Notes under the pieces: model-generated
Database searches by the model: none
What the model was told of the DNA's origin: nothing
The model's input: the letters and a program-made list of their open reading frames with translations, nothing else
Source: Nitrospirae bacterium JdFR-85
GTDB taxonomy: Bacteria > Nitrospirota > Thermodesulfovibrionia > Thermodesulfovibrionales > JdFR-85
NCBI GenBank assembly: GCA_002011745.1
Contig: MTOU01000020.1
Location: 24,942 to 88,941, forward strand
Direction: 5' to 3'
Length of the DNA stretch: 64,000 nucleotides
Made by a program: the position numbers and the translations under genes
In this document: positions 1 to 7,663 of the stretch, in pieces
Numbering within the stretch: position 1 is the stretch's first letter
Layout of the letters: each line of letters starts with the position of its first letter

Positions 1-947
1 GCCTCACGCTCAAATTCCTCTACATCAACAGGTGTGTTGTAGTTGTAGGCAATAAAGGTAGCCGCAGGTGAAAGGTCATTAAGTATTGCATACCGTGCAC
101 CAAGTCTGGAAAAGGGCTTCCAAACTGTTTTGCCATTTTCGTCGGTTTCCTGCTGGTAGATGATTCCTTTGTCATCAACCCTGTAGCCAAGTGACTCTAC
201 AGCCTTACGGTCACCACAGAGTTGTGCAGCAACACCAGTCATCCCTGTCCCACAAAAGCCATCAAACACCAAATCTCCTGGCTCGGTATAATGCAGTATG
301 TACCGCATGATCGCCTTATGAGGAACCTTGGTGTGGTAGGAATGGGCATTATAGATTGGATCGTTCTTTCCCTCGCTAACATCTGCAGCAAAGGGCTCAC
401 GCTGATAGGGTTCCTGGTTCTGGGTTGTGGGTTCCTGGTTGGAAGAATCCCGAATCCTGAATTCTGAACCCTGAACTTTAAACTCTGAACCCTGAACTAC
501 CGATTTTTGCTCCTGCAAATGACAGATAAAATCAACAATGAATGGGTTTGGACAGGCAGTGTAGTAAGGTGGGTCGGAGAGTCTCAGGATGTCTTCAATT
601 TCACCATGAGGAAAACCAACCTGATCTTTCCAGAGCTGGAGCAGGTCTTTGTCCCGCTCCTGACGATGCTCTGCCCACATACGCTCAGCCAGTTCACGCA
701 GGCGTTTTTCATCTCCCATGGGCCACTTTTTAATTGACTTCATCTTCTCAACAGCATCTTCTACTGTAGTAAAGGGCACGCCACCAAGTTTCTCATGAAG
801 TTCCTCCAGCCCTTCACGCAGTTTTGTAAGAAAATACTCCCGCCTCGCCTCATCATTCTCGAAGGTCATACCAAGGCAGTAAATAAATTCTTTGTGTTCA
901 GGGTTCTGAGTTTTGAGTTTTGAGTGGAATAGGAGGTCTTGTTTCAT
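1..947 (-). CDS. pglXI: BREX type 3 DNA methyltransferase (PglXI-like), C-terminus beyond window
   Basis: Partial: about 315 codons of the N-terminal part; the gene runs off the left edge. It should methylate host DNA (probably adenine) to mark self in the BREX defence system. Seen: a DPPY catalytic motif at about residue 132 (SDPPYYTACPNPF), then, much later, a FDGFCGTGMT SAM-binding motif at about residue 222. Catalytic motif before SAM motif is the beta-class permuted order. The start ATG overlaps the stop of the upstream four-helix-bundle gene (ATGA), suggesting coupling. Oddity: between the two motifs, about residues 150-180 are encoded by the repeat block at 408-498, and residues 9-16 by another repeat copy, so the reading frame has absorbed repeat DNA without breaking. 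The family call rests on motifs plus the adjacent brxC/brxF; the exact BREX subtype name is inferred. Confidence 0.75.
   Translation of the reverse strand, partial: MKQDLLFHSKLKTQNPEHKEFIYCLGMTFENDEARREYFLTKLREGLEELHEKLGGVPFTTVEDAVEKMKSIKKWPMGDEKRLRELAERMWAEHRQERDKDLLQLWKDQVGFPHGEIEDILRLSDPPYYTACPNPFIVDFICHLQEQKSVVQGSEFKVQGSEFRIRDSSNQEPTTQNQEPYQREPFAADVSEGKNDPIYNAHSYHTKVPHKAIMRYILHYTEPGDLVFDGFCGTGMTGVAAQLCGDRKAVESLGYRVDDKGIIYQQETDENGKTVWKPFSRLGARYAILNDLSPAATFIAYNYNTPVDVEEFERE
408..498. repeat. Degenerate GGGTTCCTGG / GAACCCTGAAC repeat block inside the methyltransferase gene
   Basis: The left half (408-441) is GGTTC-type (gggttcctggttctggg...), the right half (446-498) is GAACC-type (ctgaaccctgaac twice), so the block is made of two inverted halves meeting with almost nothing between them. 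It is translated in frame in the methyltransferase as a low-complexity VQGSEF-type peptide. The same word family occurs at 896-924 and 1342-1379 around the four-helix-bundle gene. Confidence 0.75.
896..924. repeat. GGGTTCTGAG-type repeat, left flank of four-helix-bundle gene
   Basis: Contains agggttctgagtt at 900-912, followed by two ttttgag units. The copy on the other side of the four-helix-bundle gene (1365-1378) reads agggttctgggttc on the minus strand, so the two are inverted relative to each other and bracket the gene. This copy also encodes residues 9-16 of the methyltransferase. Confidence 0.65.
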
Positions 948-1333
948 TTGTATTTTGCTCCTTTATATTCGGATGTTGATAGATAGCGAATAAAACCACC
1001 GATTAAATTACCGGTTAGTTCTGCAAGACTGTAAAGTTGTTGAAATTGTTCTTTTGTGATGTGACCTGCATCCAAAGCTATGTAGAGTTGGGACTGTAGT
1101 TCTGACACAGAACCTTTAGCCACTGAAAGAAACTGTATGAATTCTCTATTACCTCCACGACCAAATCCTTCAGCTATATTCGACATAACTGACATTGCAG
1201 CACGGCGTATTTGATCGCGAAGGCTAAAATCTCTGACAAAAGATTCTTGATTTGTGACACGGTATATTTCTCTCGTCAGATCACGAGCCTTTTGCCAAGC
1301 TTCAATATCCTCAAACTTCTCTATTTTTGACAT
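944..1333 (-). CDS. Four-helix-bundle protein (S23 rRNA-intervening-sequence family)
   Basis: 129 aa, the usual size of the S23/four-helix-bundle family often found in rRNA intervening sequences or next to mobile DNA; its molecular role is not settled. Seen: the family N-terminal pattern FEDIEAWQKARDLTREIY, the centre motif RRAAMSVMSNIAEGFGRG, and FIQFLSVAKGSVSELQSQL, all helical. It sits inside the BREX locus between the cyclase-like gene and the methyltransferase, and its TGA overlaps the methyltransferase ATG. Inverted GGGTTC repeats flank it, which suggests arrival as a repeat-bounded unit. It is not a known BREX component. Confidence 0.85.
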   Translation of the reverse strand: MSKIEKFEDIEAWQKARDLTREIYRVTNQESFVRDFSLRDQIRRAAMSVMSNIAEGFGRGGNREFIQFLSVAKGSVSELQSQLYIALDAGHITKEQFQQLYSLAELTGNLIGGFIRYLSTSEYKGAKYK

Positions 1334-1437
1334 GATATTTCCAGAACAAAGAACCCCGAACTATGAACCCAGAACCCTCTATGAGTCTTTTCAAAAAGAT
1401 GATCCTGACCTGATGGGTCCCTGAACAAGCGTTTCAT
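1321..1437 (-). CDS. Possible 38-residue ORF running through repeat DNA
   Basis: Starts MKRLFRDPSGQDHLFEK, then its second half (about residues 21-33) is encoded by the repeat at 1342-1379. It ends by overlapping the first 13 bases of the four-helix-bundle gene in another frame. An AAGGGG sequence lies about 13 bases upstream of the ATG, which is rather far. It may be a remnant of a gene start displaced when the repeat unit inserted. I do not recognise it. Confidence 0.25.
   Translation of the reverse strand: MKRLFRDPSGQDHLFEKTHRGFWVHSSGFFVLEISCQK
1342..1379. repeat. GAACCC-type repeat, right flank of four-helix-bundle gene
   Basis: Plus strand shows gaaccccgaactatgaaccc followed by agaaccct. 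On the minus strand it shares agggttctg(a/g)gtt with the copy at 900-912, giving an inverted pair around the four-helix-bundle gene. Confidence 0.65.
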
Positions 1438-1483
1438 TTTTATAGTTAACCCCTTTCCTGTTTAATCTATCTAACTAATAGAA

Positions 1484-1519
1484 TGACCAAGTTGCCTATC
1501 CCTCTCAAGAACTTGGTCA
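1484..1519. repeat. Perfect 10-bp inverted repeat
   Basis: Arms TGACCAAGTT (1484-1493) and AACTTGGTCA (1510-1519) with a 16-base spacer. No T-run follows, so it is not a classical terminator. It lies downstream of the attC-like hairpin and upstream of the four-helix-bundle gene, and could be a protein-binding site or a terminator-like structure. Confidence 0.45.
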
Positions 1520-1586
1520 GTGATCAAGCTAAAATTATTCATATATAGATTTTTGCCATTTATTGTGTCGCTATTTTGTATAAATG

Positions 1587-1659
1587 ACATAACGACCAAC
1601 CTCACCTACCGCTATGTAGTGCCAGCAGAATAGCAGTCAGGTGTTGCGTCTTGTTATGT
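1587..1659 (-). other. attC-like recombination site (integron gene-cassette type)
   Basis: 73 bases, read on the minus strand right after the stop of the cyclase-like gene. The ends are ACATAAC and GTTATGT (7-bp perfect pairing). Moving inward, GAC/GTC, CAAC/GTTG, ACCT/AGGT and GCTAT/ATAGC also pair, with unpaired bulges (AA, G, GAG) on alternating sides and a 14-base apical loop. An imperfect hairpin with extrahelical bases, simple outer boxes and placement at the 3' end of a single ORF is how integron attC sites look. The outer box GTTATGT departs from the GTTRRRY consensus at one position. No integrase is present in the window. Confidence 0.55.
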
Positions 1660-2675
1660 GTTGTCTTTGTTCATATTCATAACTGGGATATATCTAACTC
1701 ATCAACAAATGTATTTAGTAGATATTTTTGATATTCATTTTGGGGCTTGTTGATTTCTTTAATAACATTTGCCCATGAACTTTTGAGACTTACCTTTTTG
1801 TAAAAATTTATCACCTCTTTCTTTGCTGGAAAAGCCCAATTGTCCGAGGATTGCATCATAACCTCAAATAATGTTAACCAAATAAGCCAATATTTATCAT
1901 CTTCAAATTCAGAAATTATGCGTTCAAGTAGTGGGTTACTGTTTGGTGTCAGAAATTTACAATAACTAAGTAGCCCTATTCTTAAAGTGTGAATATGATG
2001 TTCTATTACAAATTTATTATTTGAATTTGATTTTGCGAGTTTTATTGCAATCTCTATTAATTCAGTCACCTCGTTTTTTTGCTCCTCATATTCCTTATTT
2101 AAATCCAAAAACCAGAGAGCATCAAAGTATCTGTAATTTGACCAAAAAGTAAATGTTGAATTTTCATAAAGAATACTCTTAATCTCTGCGTTCCAATTGA
2201 ACACTTGCTCATTCTTATTTTGGGGATCCGCAATCAATAGCCGCGCTCCTTTAATCTTGCTTTCCATTTTCGCAGAATGTACAAGAGCCGGGCTAATAAT
2301 AAAATTTTTAGAAAGATTAGGTGCTTCCACTCGATTTTGTATGTCAACCATTCCGTATGAAATGCCGCCACGCGGTAAAAGGAAATATTTTGATAAGTCA
2401 AAGTCATACGCATTATTTTTCTTCAAACACTCCCTATATATTTCAGTAATCACATTTACCAATAGAGCAGGATTATTTGAATAAGCTAAAAGGCTATCTG
2501 AAAATAAAATACCTTTTACTTCTTTGTTTTTTTTAATGATTCTATAGGTAATATTGTAAAAATCATTTAATATTTCTTTTGAACGAGTTGGATTATTAGC
2601 CACCATCTGACTAAAACCCAACAAATCAATAAACGCTAAAGCCTGCATGCTTTGTCTCCTATTTATTCACCATAA
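1593..2675 (-). mobile_element. Putative single integron-type gene cassette inserted in the BREX locus
   Basis: The minus-strand sequence begins after a GTTATGG box (2676-2670), 21 bases beyond the brxC stop. It carries one ORF with its own ribosome-binding site (AGGAGAC) and ends within the GTTATGT box of the attC-like hairpin. Cutting between G and TT at both boxes gives a 1083-bp circle, normal for a cassette. The inference depends on the attC-like hairpin being real. A repeat-bounded element of another kind is the alternative. Confidence 0.45.
1677..2648 (-). CDS. Divergent class III nucleotide-cyclase-like protein
   Basis: 323 aa, not a recognised named family. The first ~140 residues follow the class III adenylyl/guanylyl cyclase layout. 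AFIDLLGFSQMV (D8) matches the first metal-binding strand, GILFSDSLLAYS (D51) the second metal-binding hairpin, PRGGISYGMV (93-101) the RxGIxxG strand, and SPALVHSAKMESK (119-131) the VNxAARxE helix. Both metal-binding Asp positions are kept, but the usual Asn and Arg of the last motif are His124 and Lys127, so activity is uncertain. The rest (about 190-323) is predicted helical. The gene is promoterless-looking, AT-rich compared with neighbours, and is followed by an attC-like hairpin. It could be a signalling enzyme of an anti-phage pathway, but no sensor/effector partner is visible. Confidence 0.55.
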   Translation of the reverse strand: MQALAFIDLLGFSQMVANNPTRSKEILNDFYNITYRIIKKNKEVKGILFSDSLLAYSNNPALLVNVITEIYRECLKKNNAYDFDLSKYFLLPRGGISYGMVDIQNRVEAPNLSKNFIISPALVHSAKMESKIKGARLLIADPQNKNEQVFNWNAEIKSILYENSTFTFWSNYRYFDALWFLDLNKEYEEQKNEVTELIEIAIKLAKSNSNNKFVIEHHIHTLRIGLLSYCKFLTPNSNPLLERIISEFEDDKYWLIWLTLFEVMMQSSDNWAFPAKKEVINFYKKVSLKSSWANVIKEINKPQNEYQKYLLNTFVDELDISQL

Positions 2676-2697
2676 CATTCTATATTACATTTACCCC

Positions 2698-5600
2698 TCA
2701 CTCCAAAACTATCCTGACCTTTTGAGGTTCTTTGCCTCTTATCTGTTCGTTTAGATATTCCTCAAAACGTCGTTTCATCTCCTCTGGAGCCACTGGAGAC
2801 CCTCCAGAAAGCAGGGCAGACTTGAGATCGTCTATCTTAATAGTTACTTTTATAAGCCCTGAAAGCACTTCTTTTAAAGCCTGGATAAAGTTTTGAGAAA
2901 GATTATCAGGAAGTTGACGACTATTTATAAAGGATTCAATTAGTTTTCTCTGTTTTGGTTTAAGGAGCTCAAGATTTTGACGAACTGTTGGATCATCAAG
3001 ATTTAGCAGTAATGTTTTGATCCAGCTATCAAGTAGTTTATCCAATTCGGAATCAAGGCCATTAAGGACAATGGCTGCAGGAACAGAGATATCCTCTGCA
3101 TTAGGCATAAATTGACAGTGTGGACAAACTGGTGAATCATCAAGATCCTTATCAGTAAGTGCAAAGCAACTCTTCAAGCCAGCAAGTTTTTCTTGAAAGT
3201 CTTTGAGGTGTTGAACAGGCATCAGTTCAATTGTAGAAAGCTTGTTGAGAATGTTGAGCCTTTCGTCTTTCAACAATTCACTTTTACGCCTGTCTTCATT
3301 CACTCCAAGGCGTGCCTTTTTATGCAGGTTAAGATATACCTGTTTGTATCTCTTTTTGAGATCTGTAAGATCATTTATAATCTTTTGATAGAAGGAACTG
3401 GATATCCGTTTCGTTTGTTTTGAAATTTTTTCCAGCATCTTCTCCCGTGTTGTTTTTATCCGATCTGTCAGGACATGTTCTGGAGGCAAGATCGCCTCTG
3501 CACTGGAAAGATATGATGATAGAGGCCCCAGGTGGTCAACTATCTCTTGCAGAGATTTAATTTCACCAAGGGCTTTCAGGCCATCTTTGTGTCTGTTAAT
3601 CTCCTGAACAGTATAACGAAAATTCTTGAGTTTACCGGGTGTATTATAGACCTGAAGAGACTCCAAAAAAGTCTTGGTTTTTTTAAGTTGTTCAAGAAGT
3701 TTTTGAGATTCTTGATCTGATAATAAATCCTTCCCCCAGAGCTTCAATTCCTGTTGCAATGTCTGCTGCGCATGAAGAACATCCTCTACCAGTTTTGATA
3801 TTATTGTCTGTAGTTGTTGTATAGGTTCATCCTTACCCTGAGTGATGAGTTGTGCCATGCCTGGTGTGAGACCAAGCAGTTCGAAGAGTGCCTTTAGTGC
3901 TGGCAGATTCCAGTCGCGTGGTTGTTCTATGTGTTTGAAGTTGACAAGTTCATCGAGAGATATTTTATAGAGTTCCTGGATAGTTGAGGCATCAATCTTT
4001 TTGCTTGTAACTGAAAGGACTATATCACCTGAATATACCAGCGCGCCAAGCACAACAACAATCAGTTCTGGCTCAAGACGATAGTTGGTGGGTGCCATAT
4101 ACTCAACACCAGATTCATCCTGGATAATTTCAGACCTGTTTACAACCTGTCCGTGTCCTTTATGTTTAAGGATTTCAAGTATATATTGGGCATACCTGGA
4201 TTTATAGGGATCAATTTTTTCTCCATCTAATAGTTCTAATGCATCAAGAATGGCTGTTGCCTGTCTGGTTCTTATTCCATTGGCAAGTGTTTTTAGGGCA
4301 TCCTGAACTGCCTGTGACAGGTTCTGAGAGGTAATGGGTATTGAAAAATATGGATATTCAGGTGCCTTTTCTGCAAAGTATTCTTTAAGACAAATTCCTG
4401 CTATTGTATTTATCAGGTCTCTGAAATTAATGCGTTCATTAGGGGATAAGCCAGAAAGTTCTCTAATTGAATGACCTTTAGCCCATTCAATCAATGTTTT
4501 CTTTCGTCCCTGATAGGTAACTTCAAATACCGAAGTCATATGTTCACGGAGCCAGGTAACTAATTGACGAAGGAAGTGGTTTGCCTTTGCCTCGTAAGTG
4601 GATTTGGAATGACCAGAGGATGTTGAGGCCAGATCAAGGGCTGCTGCATAGTTTTTAAGGGTAGTGTGAAAGGCTTCATCGGCTCCTTTCAGGTAAAAGA
4701 AGACCTCATCGGCTCTTTTTTCATCTTTAAAATGTGGTGGGTCATAGGGCTGGATAAAATACAGATAGAACTCACGAGGTGGAACAGCGGTAGATCGCTC
4801 ATTAGGTGAGCCGAAGAACAGATAACCAAGGCGAAATGCTTTACGCTCTGGCCACTGAAGTTCGTGTTGCCAGATGCGATAACCAGTAACATAGGTCTGG
4901 TCTGTACACTCCATCACACGTTTAAGAGCCTCATAATAGTAGCGATCAAGTTGTGAAGGATCAAGGGTCTCAGCACGTTTTTCAATGAGTGCGTCGTAAT
5001 CCTCTGTCTTTTTCAGGTCAAGATAATACTGCTGATTGTCAGGATTAAAGGAAATAAATTGACCGCTTACTGTCTTATGTATCTCACGGAGAACTGTTTC
5101 TACCAGTGTTAGAAGATCATCAGCAGGTTCTCCCCCAAGGTCCTCTATGCCTGGTTGATAAAGACATAGTGTGTCTCTTAGTTCTTCTGCGGTGGCGCCA
5201 ATATTAGAATAAATGTCCCCTGTTGTTAGACGATGTACGGATAGGGCGTGTATAATTCTCAGTGCCATAGGTTTATAAGCAGGTCTGGTGAATGCCTGTT
5301 CAATGCGGGATTCAAGCACCTGGCTACAGTCTATAACTGCCTTTATATCAGGCACAGCACGAAAGGAGGGATTTCCCTTTAGCGTGTTCCAGTATGTATC
5401 GTAGGCAATGAGGCCAGGGTATTCTTCCGGCACATTCTGGTCTAACAATTTTTTCATTTCATTGGATAGTGTTTTAAGAACCTCGCGTTTTTCAATAACT
5501 GTTACCCTTTCAAAGGTATCTATATAATCAGGATGTACAGGAAAGAGATTTACAAATTCATCCATACGTTCGTTCATGTTGCCATAGAATTTTGCAAAGG

Positions 5601-6426
5601 GTGTGAGATACTCTCTTATCTTTGCCTGTTGCTCTCTATTCTTTTTAAGCAAACGCTCTGAGACAACAAACTTTACATCCTTGCGGGCAATAAGGATCTG
5701 TTCAAATCTGTCTTTTACACGCCTAATACTGTCAGATACAAAAGAGAACCTGGGACTGTCAAAAATAGCCTCCTGAACACCGGCGATGAAACGGAAACGG
5801 AGGTCTTTACATACCTCCCCAATCTCTCTTAGGAAATTCAGATCAAGTATGAGCTCCTGATCTTTCCTTGTTCGGAGATAATCCAGAAGTTCATCCACCA
5901 CAAGTAAAAGCCCGTGGTCAGGATACTTATCATGAAAAGCAGCCATCATGTCTTCAAATGCAGGCTTATTGCTGGGGATTTTACTGATTGGAGGGAAATT
6001 ATATTCTACTCCCATAAGGCTCAGGCGTTCCTCAAGCACTCCTGTCAGAATTTCTCGCAGAGACATTGTGGTAGCACCAATTTCTGTGCGGATTACCTTA
6101 AATTTACCTGCTATTGTTGCTGCAGCTTCTGCAACAGTGGAGTTGGTAAGATCATCAACAAGTTCTGCATGTTCTGCAATAGAAGATATTACTGACATAA
6201 GATGAGATTTACCTGTGCCATAGTTTCCAACTACTAAGAGCGCTTTATTGTCTGTTGGTTGTTCAAACTGAAGTTGAGGAAATACTATTGCAGTGAGTCT
6301 TTCTGCCATCTCCTCAGAGATTACATAGGTGCGGACGAGCTCCTTTGCCCTCGCCTTTTCATCAGCATGACGAAGTTCTATTACTGTCTCAATAGGCTCA
6401 AATTGTATTAGGTCTTTATATTTCAT
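2698..6426 (-). CDS. brxC: BREX P-loop protein BrxC (DUF6079 family)
   Basis: 1242 aa, the expected size of the large BREX ATPase. Seen: Walker A GNYGTGKS at residues 67-74, Walker B region [13 protein letters not shown] near 180, a long mid-section, a coiled-coil stretch around 880-1080, and a CPHC pair near residue 1110 that may bind zinc. In BREX the protein is an essential AAA-type component of the complex that senses or blocks phage DNA. It follows brxF on the same strand with an 11-base overlap, the type 3 BREX gene order. Downstream, where the methyltransferase would be expected directly, there is instead about 1.75 kb of inserted material. The start ATG is supported by family-typical [18 protein letters not shown]. 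Confidence 0.85.
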   Translation of the reverse strand: MKYKDLIQFEPIETVIELRHADEKARAKELVRTYVISEEMAERLTAIVFPQLQFEQPTDNKALLVVGNYGTGKSHLMSVISSIAEHAELVDDLTNSTVAEAAATIAGKFKVIRTEIGATTMSLREILTGVLEERLSLMGVEYNFPPISKIPSNKPAFEDMMAAFHDKYPDHGLLLVVDELLDYLRTRKDQELILDLNFLREIGEVCKDLRFRFIAGVQEAIFDSPRFSFVSDSIRRVKDRFEQILIARKDVKFVVSERLLKKNREQQAKIREYLTPFAKFYGNMNERMDEFVNLFPVHPDYIDTFERVTVIEKREVLKTLSNEMKKLLDQNVPEEYPGLIAYDTYWNTLKGNPSFRAVPDIKAVIDCSQVLESRIEQAFTRPAYKPMALRIIHALSVHRLTTGDIYSNIGATAEELRDTLCLYQPGIEDLGGEPADDLLTLVETVLREIHKTVSGQFISFNPDNQQYYLDLKKTEDYDALIEKRAETLDPSQLDRYYYEALKRVMECTDQTYVTGYRIWQHELQWPERKAFRLGYLFFGSPNERSTAVPPREFYLYFIQPYDPPHFKDEKRADEVFFYLKGADEAFHTTLKNYAAALDLASTSSGHSKSTYEAKANHFLRQLVTWLREHMTSVFEVTYQGRKKTLIEWAKGHSIRELSGLSPNERINFRDLINTIAGICLKEYFAEKAPEYPYFSIPITSQNLSQAVQDALKTLANGIRTRQATAILDALELLDGEKIDPYKSRYAQYILEILKHKGHGQVVNRSEIIQDESGVEYMAPTNYRLEPELIVVVLGALVYSGDIVLSVTSKKIDASTIQELYKISLDELVNFKHIEQPRDWNLPALKALFELLGLTPGMAQLITQGKDEPIQQLQTIISKLVEDVLHAQQTLQQELKLWGKDLLSDQESQKLLEQLKKTKTFLESLQVYNTPGKLKNFRYTVQEINRHKDGLKALGEIKSLQEIVDHLGPLSSYLSSAEAILPPEHVLTDRIKTTREKMLEKISKQTKRISSSFYQKIINDLTDLKKRYKQVYLNLHKKARLGVNEDRRKSELLKDERLNILNKLSTIELMPVQHLKDFQEKLAGLKSCFALTDKDLDDSPVCPHCQFMPNAEDISVPAAIVLNGLDSELDKLLDSWIKTLLLNLDDPTVRQNLELLKPKQRKLIESFINSRQLPDNLSQNFIQALKEVLSGLIKVTIKIDDLKSALLSGGSPVAPEEMKRRFEEYLNEQIRGKEPQKVRIVLE

Positions 6427-6907
6427 CTCTATCTGTTAAAGAATCAGGACTTACAACCAGAAAATCTGTCACAGGATATCGCTTATATTCTACATGACCT
6501 GGCTCTGCATAAATCAAATGATTTTTCTCTATCTTTCCATTCCACATTGCCACAATAGTTTTATTCCGTGAAAGGCCCTGAAGCAGACGTAGTGGATCCT
6601 GTTTTAGTGATACATCAAAGAGTATTTCTATATTATCAAGGAGAACAATATCGTTATCAATCTCGCTAATCATATCTTTCAGTATATAGGGAACGCGTAG
6701 TGCACGTTGCTGCTTTGCAAGATCAAGAAGTCGTTCTGAAAGATGTAGATTAATATTTATTATTGGCAGATTGAGCTGTTTACTAACATCCTGTAGAGCT
6801 TCGGTTTTACCTGCACCTGATGGGGCCACAACTAAAACTAGACGATAGTATAGAGCACATGCTTGCTTGATTGCGTTTATTATCTGTTGAGATAGAGGCT
6901 CTATCAG
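6416..6907 (-). CDS. brxF: BREX-3 small P-loop protein BrxF, likely CTG start
   Basis: Small ATPase of type 3 BREX. Walker A APSGAGKT; Walker B-like [15 protein letters not shown]. The first GTG (6829) falls directly before the P-loop and would delete the first beta strand. Reading upstream in frame, the open frame continues as [20 protein letters not shown] then LVLVV, a proper N-terminus. The only well-spaced ribosome-binding site (AGGAGAGAGG, 6925-6916) lies 8 bases before a CTG at 6907, giving 163 aa. There is no ATG, and a TAA lies 10 codons further up. The alternative is a start codon changed by mutation or sequencing error. The gene overlaps brxC by 11 bases. Confidence 0.75.
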   Translation of the reverse strand: MIEPLSQQIINAIKQACALYYRLVLVVAPSGAGKTEALQDVSKQLNLPIININLHLSERLLDLAKQQRALRVPYILKDMISEIDNDIVLLDNIEILFDVSLKQDPLRLLQGLSRNKTIVAMWNGKIEKNHLIYAEPGHVEYKRYPVTDFLVVSPDSLTDRDEI

Positions 6908-6986
6908 AACTTTGTCCTCTCTCCTAATATGAGTTTATCTTCCAACAGAGTTAATCCTATCAAATACACCCTCAACATAATTAAAA

Positions 6987-7160
6987 TTACACAACAAGGA
7001 TTTCTCTGTCAACATTACCCTCTTCCTCATTATGGAAGGTTTGCTCAGGAAGTCTTTTTGTCGTTGCTCTTAGTTTGTTCTTTCTGAGGGTAAAATTCTT
7101 CCATTGCCTGTCATCTAGTAATGTTTGGTGTAGTCTTAACCCTCTAAGAGAACTTCTATA
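6987..7160 (-). pseudogene. Start-less open frame, possible C-terminal gene remnant
   Basis: A 58-codon frame bounded by TAG upstream and ending TAA, reading LHQTLLDDRQWKNFTLRKNK and onward to a basic then acidic tail. The composition looks like real coding sequence, but there is no start codon with a ribosome-binding site, and nothing recognisable precedes it. It may be the tail of a deleted gene (for instance a mobile-element protein). The function is unknown. Confidence 0.25.
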
Positions 7161-7338
7161 CTATAGATGCTATAAACCCTCGGCTATGTACTTCGATATG
7201 CACACCTTACACCATCCCACAAAAAACACGCCGTTGTAGTTCTCAGTTAGGCTATAAATTTAGACTCCAGTCAAGTTCACACAAACCTCACAATAAGAAC
7301 AACGGTGAGGACACGAATGATATGTTAAATGAAAATTA

Positions 7339-7387
7339 TGAAGCCACCTAATGGAGTCGAACCTCCAACACGTTGATTACGAATCAA
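7339..7387 (-). tRNA. tRNA-Thr(CGU) 3'-half fragment (tRNA pseudogene / possible att remnant)
   Basis: On the minus strand, TTGA-TTCGTAA-TCAA gives an anticodon stem-loop with CGT in the anticodon position. It is followed by a short variable region, a T arm with the GGTTCGACTCC hallmark, and an acceptor 3' strand AGGTGGC, ending TTCA instead of NCCA. The 5' half (acceptor, D arm) is absent, replaced by AT-rich DNA, and one T-stem pair is A-A. It cannot be a working tRNA. Partial 3' tRNA copies typically mark integration-site duplications. Confidence 0.6.
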
Positions 7388-7519
7388 AAAAGAAATTTAT
7401 ATTTCCTACAATTTACTGAATTATGTAATTTGTTGAAATTATAAGATTTCTTGCCTATATTTTTAACAAATTTTACTTTTTATTTTTAGAGACTTAAGCC
7501 ACAGATCTAATGCGGAGGC

Positions 7520-7550
7520 TTGACACTCAAGGCATACAGTAAGGTATGAT
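7520..7550 (+). promoter_or_regulatory. Candidate sigma-70 promoter for yebC operon
   Basis: TTGACA at 7520-7525 and TATGAT at 7545-7550, with a 19-base spacer (slightly long). It is about 110 bases upstream of the yebC start and is the first conserved promoter-like pair to the right of the tRNA fragment. Confidence 0.45.
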
Positions 7551-7663
7551 AGATAAATGGCCTGATAAAGACAGGTGTTTATCCAATCTGTATCTATTTT
7601 TGTAAGATTCTTCCGGGAAGTAACAGAAAATTCTTTTTAGATAGAGGGACAAGAGGAGGACAA

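Larger units (their letters stand above)
6908..7663. other. Intergenic border between BREX region and core genes
   Basis: About 750 bases without a convincing complete gene. It holds the brxF ribosome-binding site (6916-6925), a possible decayed coding remnant (6987-7160), a tRNA-Thr 3' half (7339-7387), a strongly AT-rich stretch (7388-7490) and the yebC promoter region. It reads as a junction where foreign DNA meets the conserved chromosome. Confidence 0.6.

Noticed and set aside
408..498. CRISPR array
   Set aside because: Repeats are short, degenerate, without uniform spacers, and lie inside a coding frame; no cas genes are present.
222..737. Plus-strand small frames at the left edge
   Set aside because: They are antisense to the methyltransferase, which shows catalytic and SAM motifs on the minus strand.
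1677..2648. A complete Pycsar system
   Set aside because: No TIR, transmembrane or other cyclic-nucleotide-sensing effector is adjacent, and the cyclase catalytic pair is altered.
7011..7125. AACATTAC/GTAATGTT pair as terminal inverted repeats of an insertion sequence
   Set aside because: Only 8 bp, no transposase between, no target duplication visible; likely chance in AT-rich DNA.
7339..7387. Functional tRNA gene
   Set aside because: Only the 3' half is present, with a T-stem mismatch and TTCA end.
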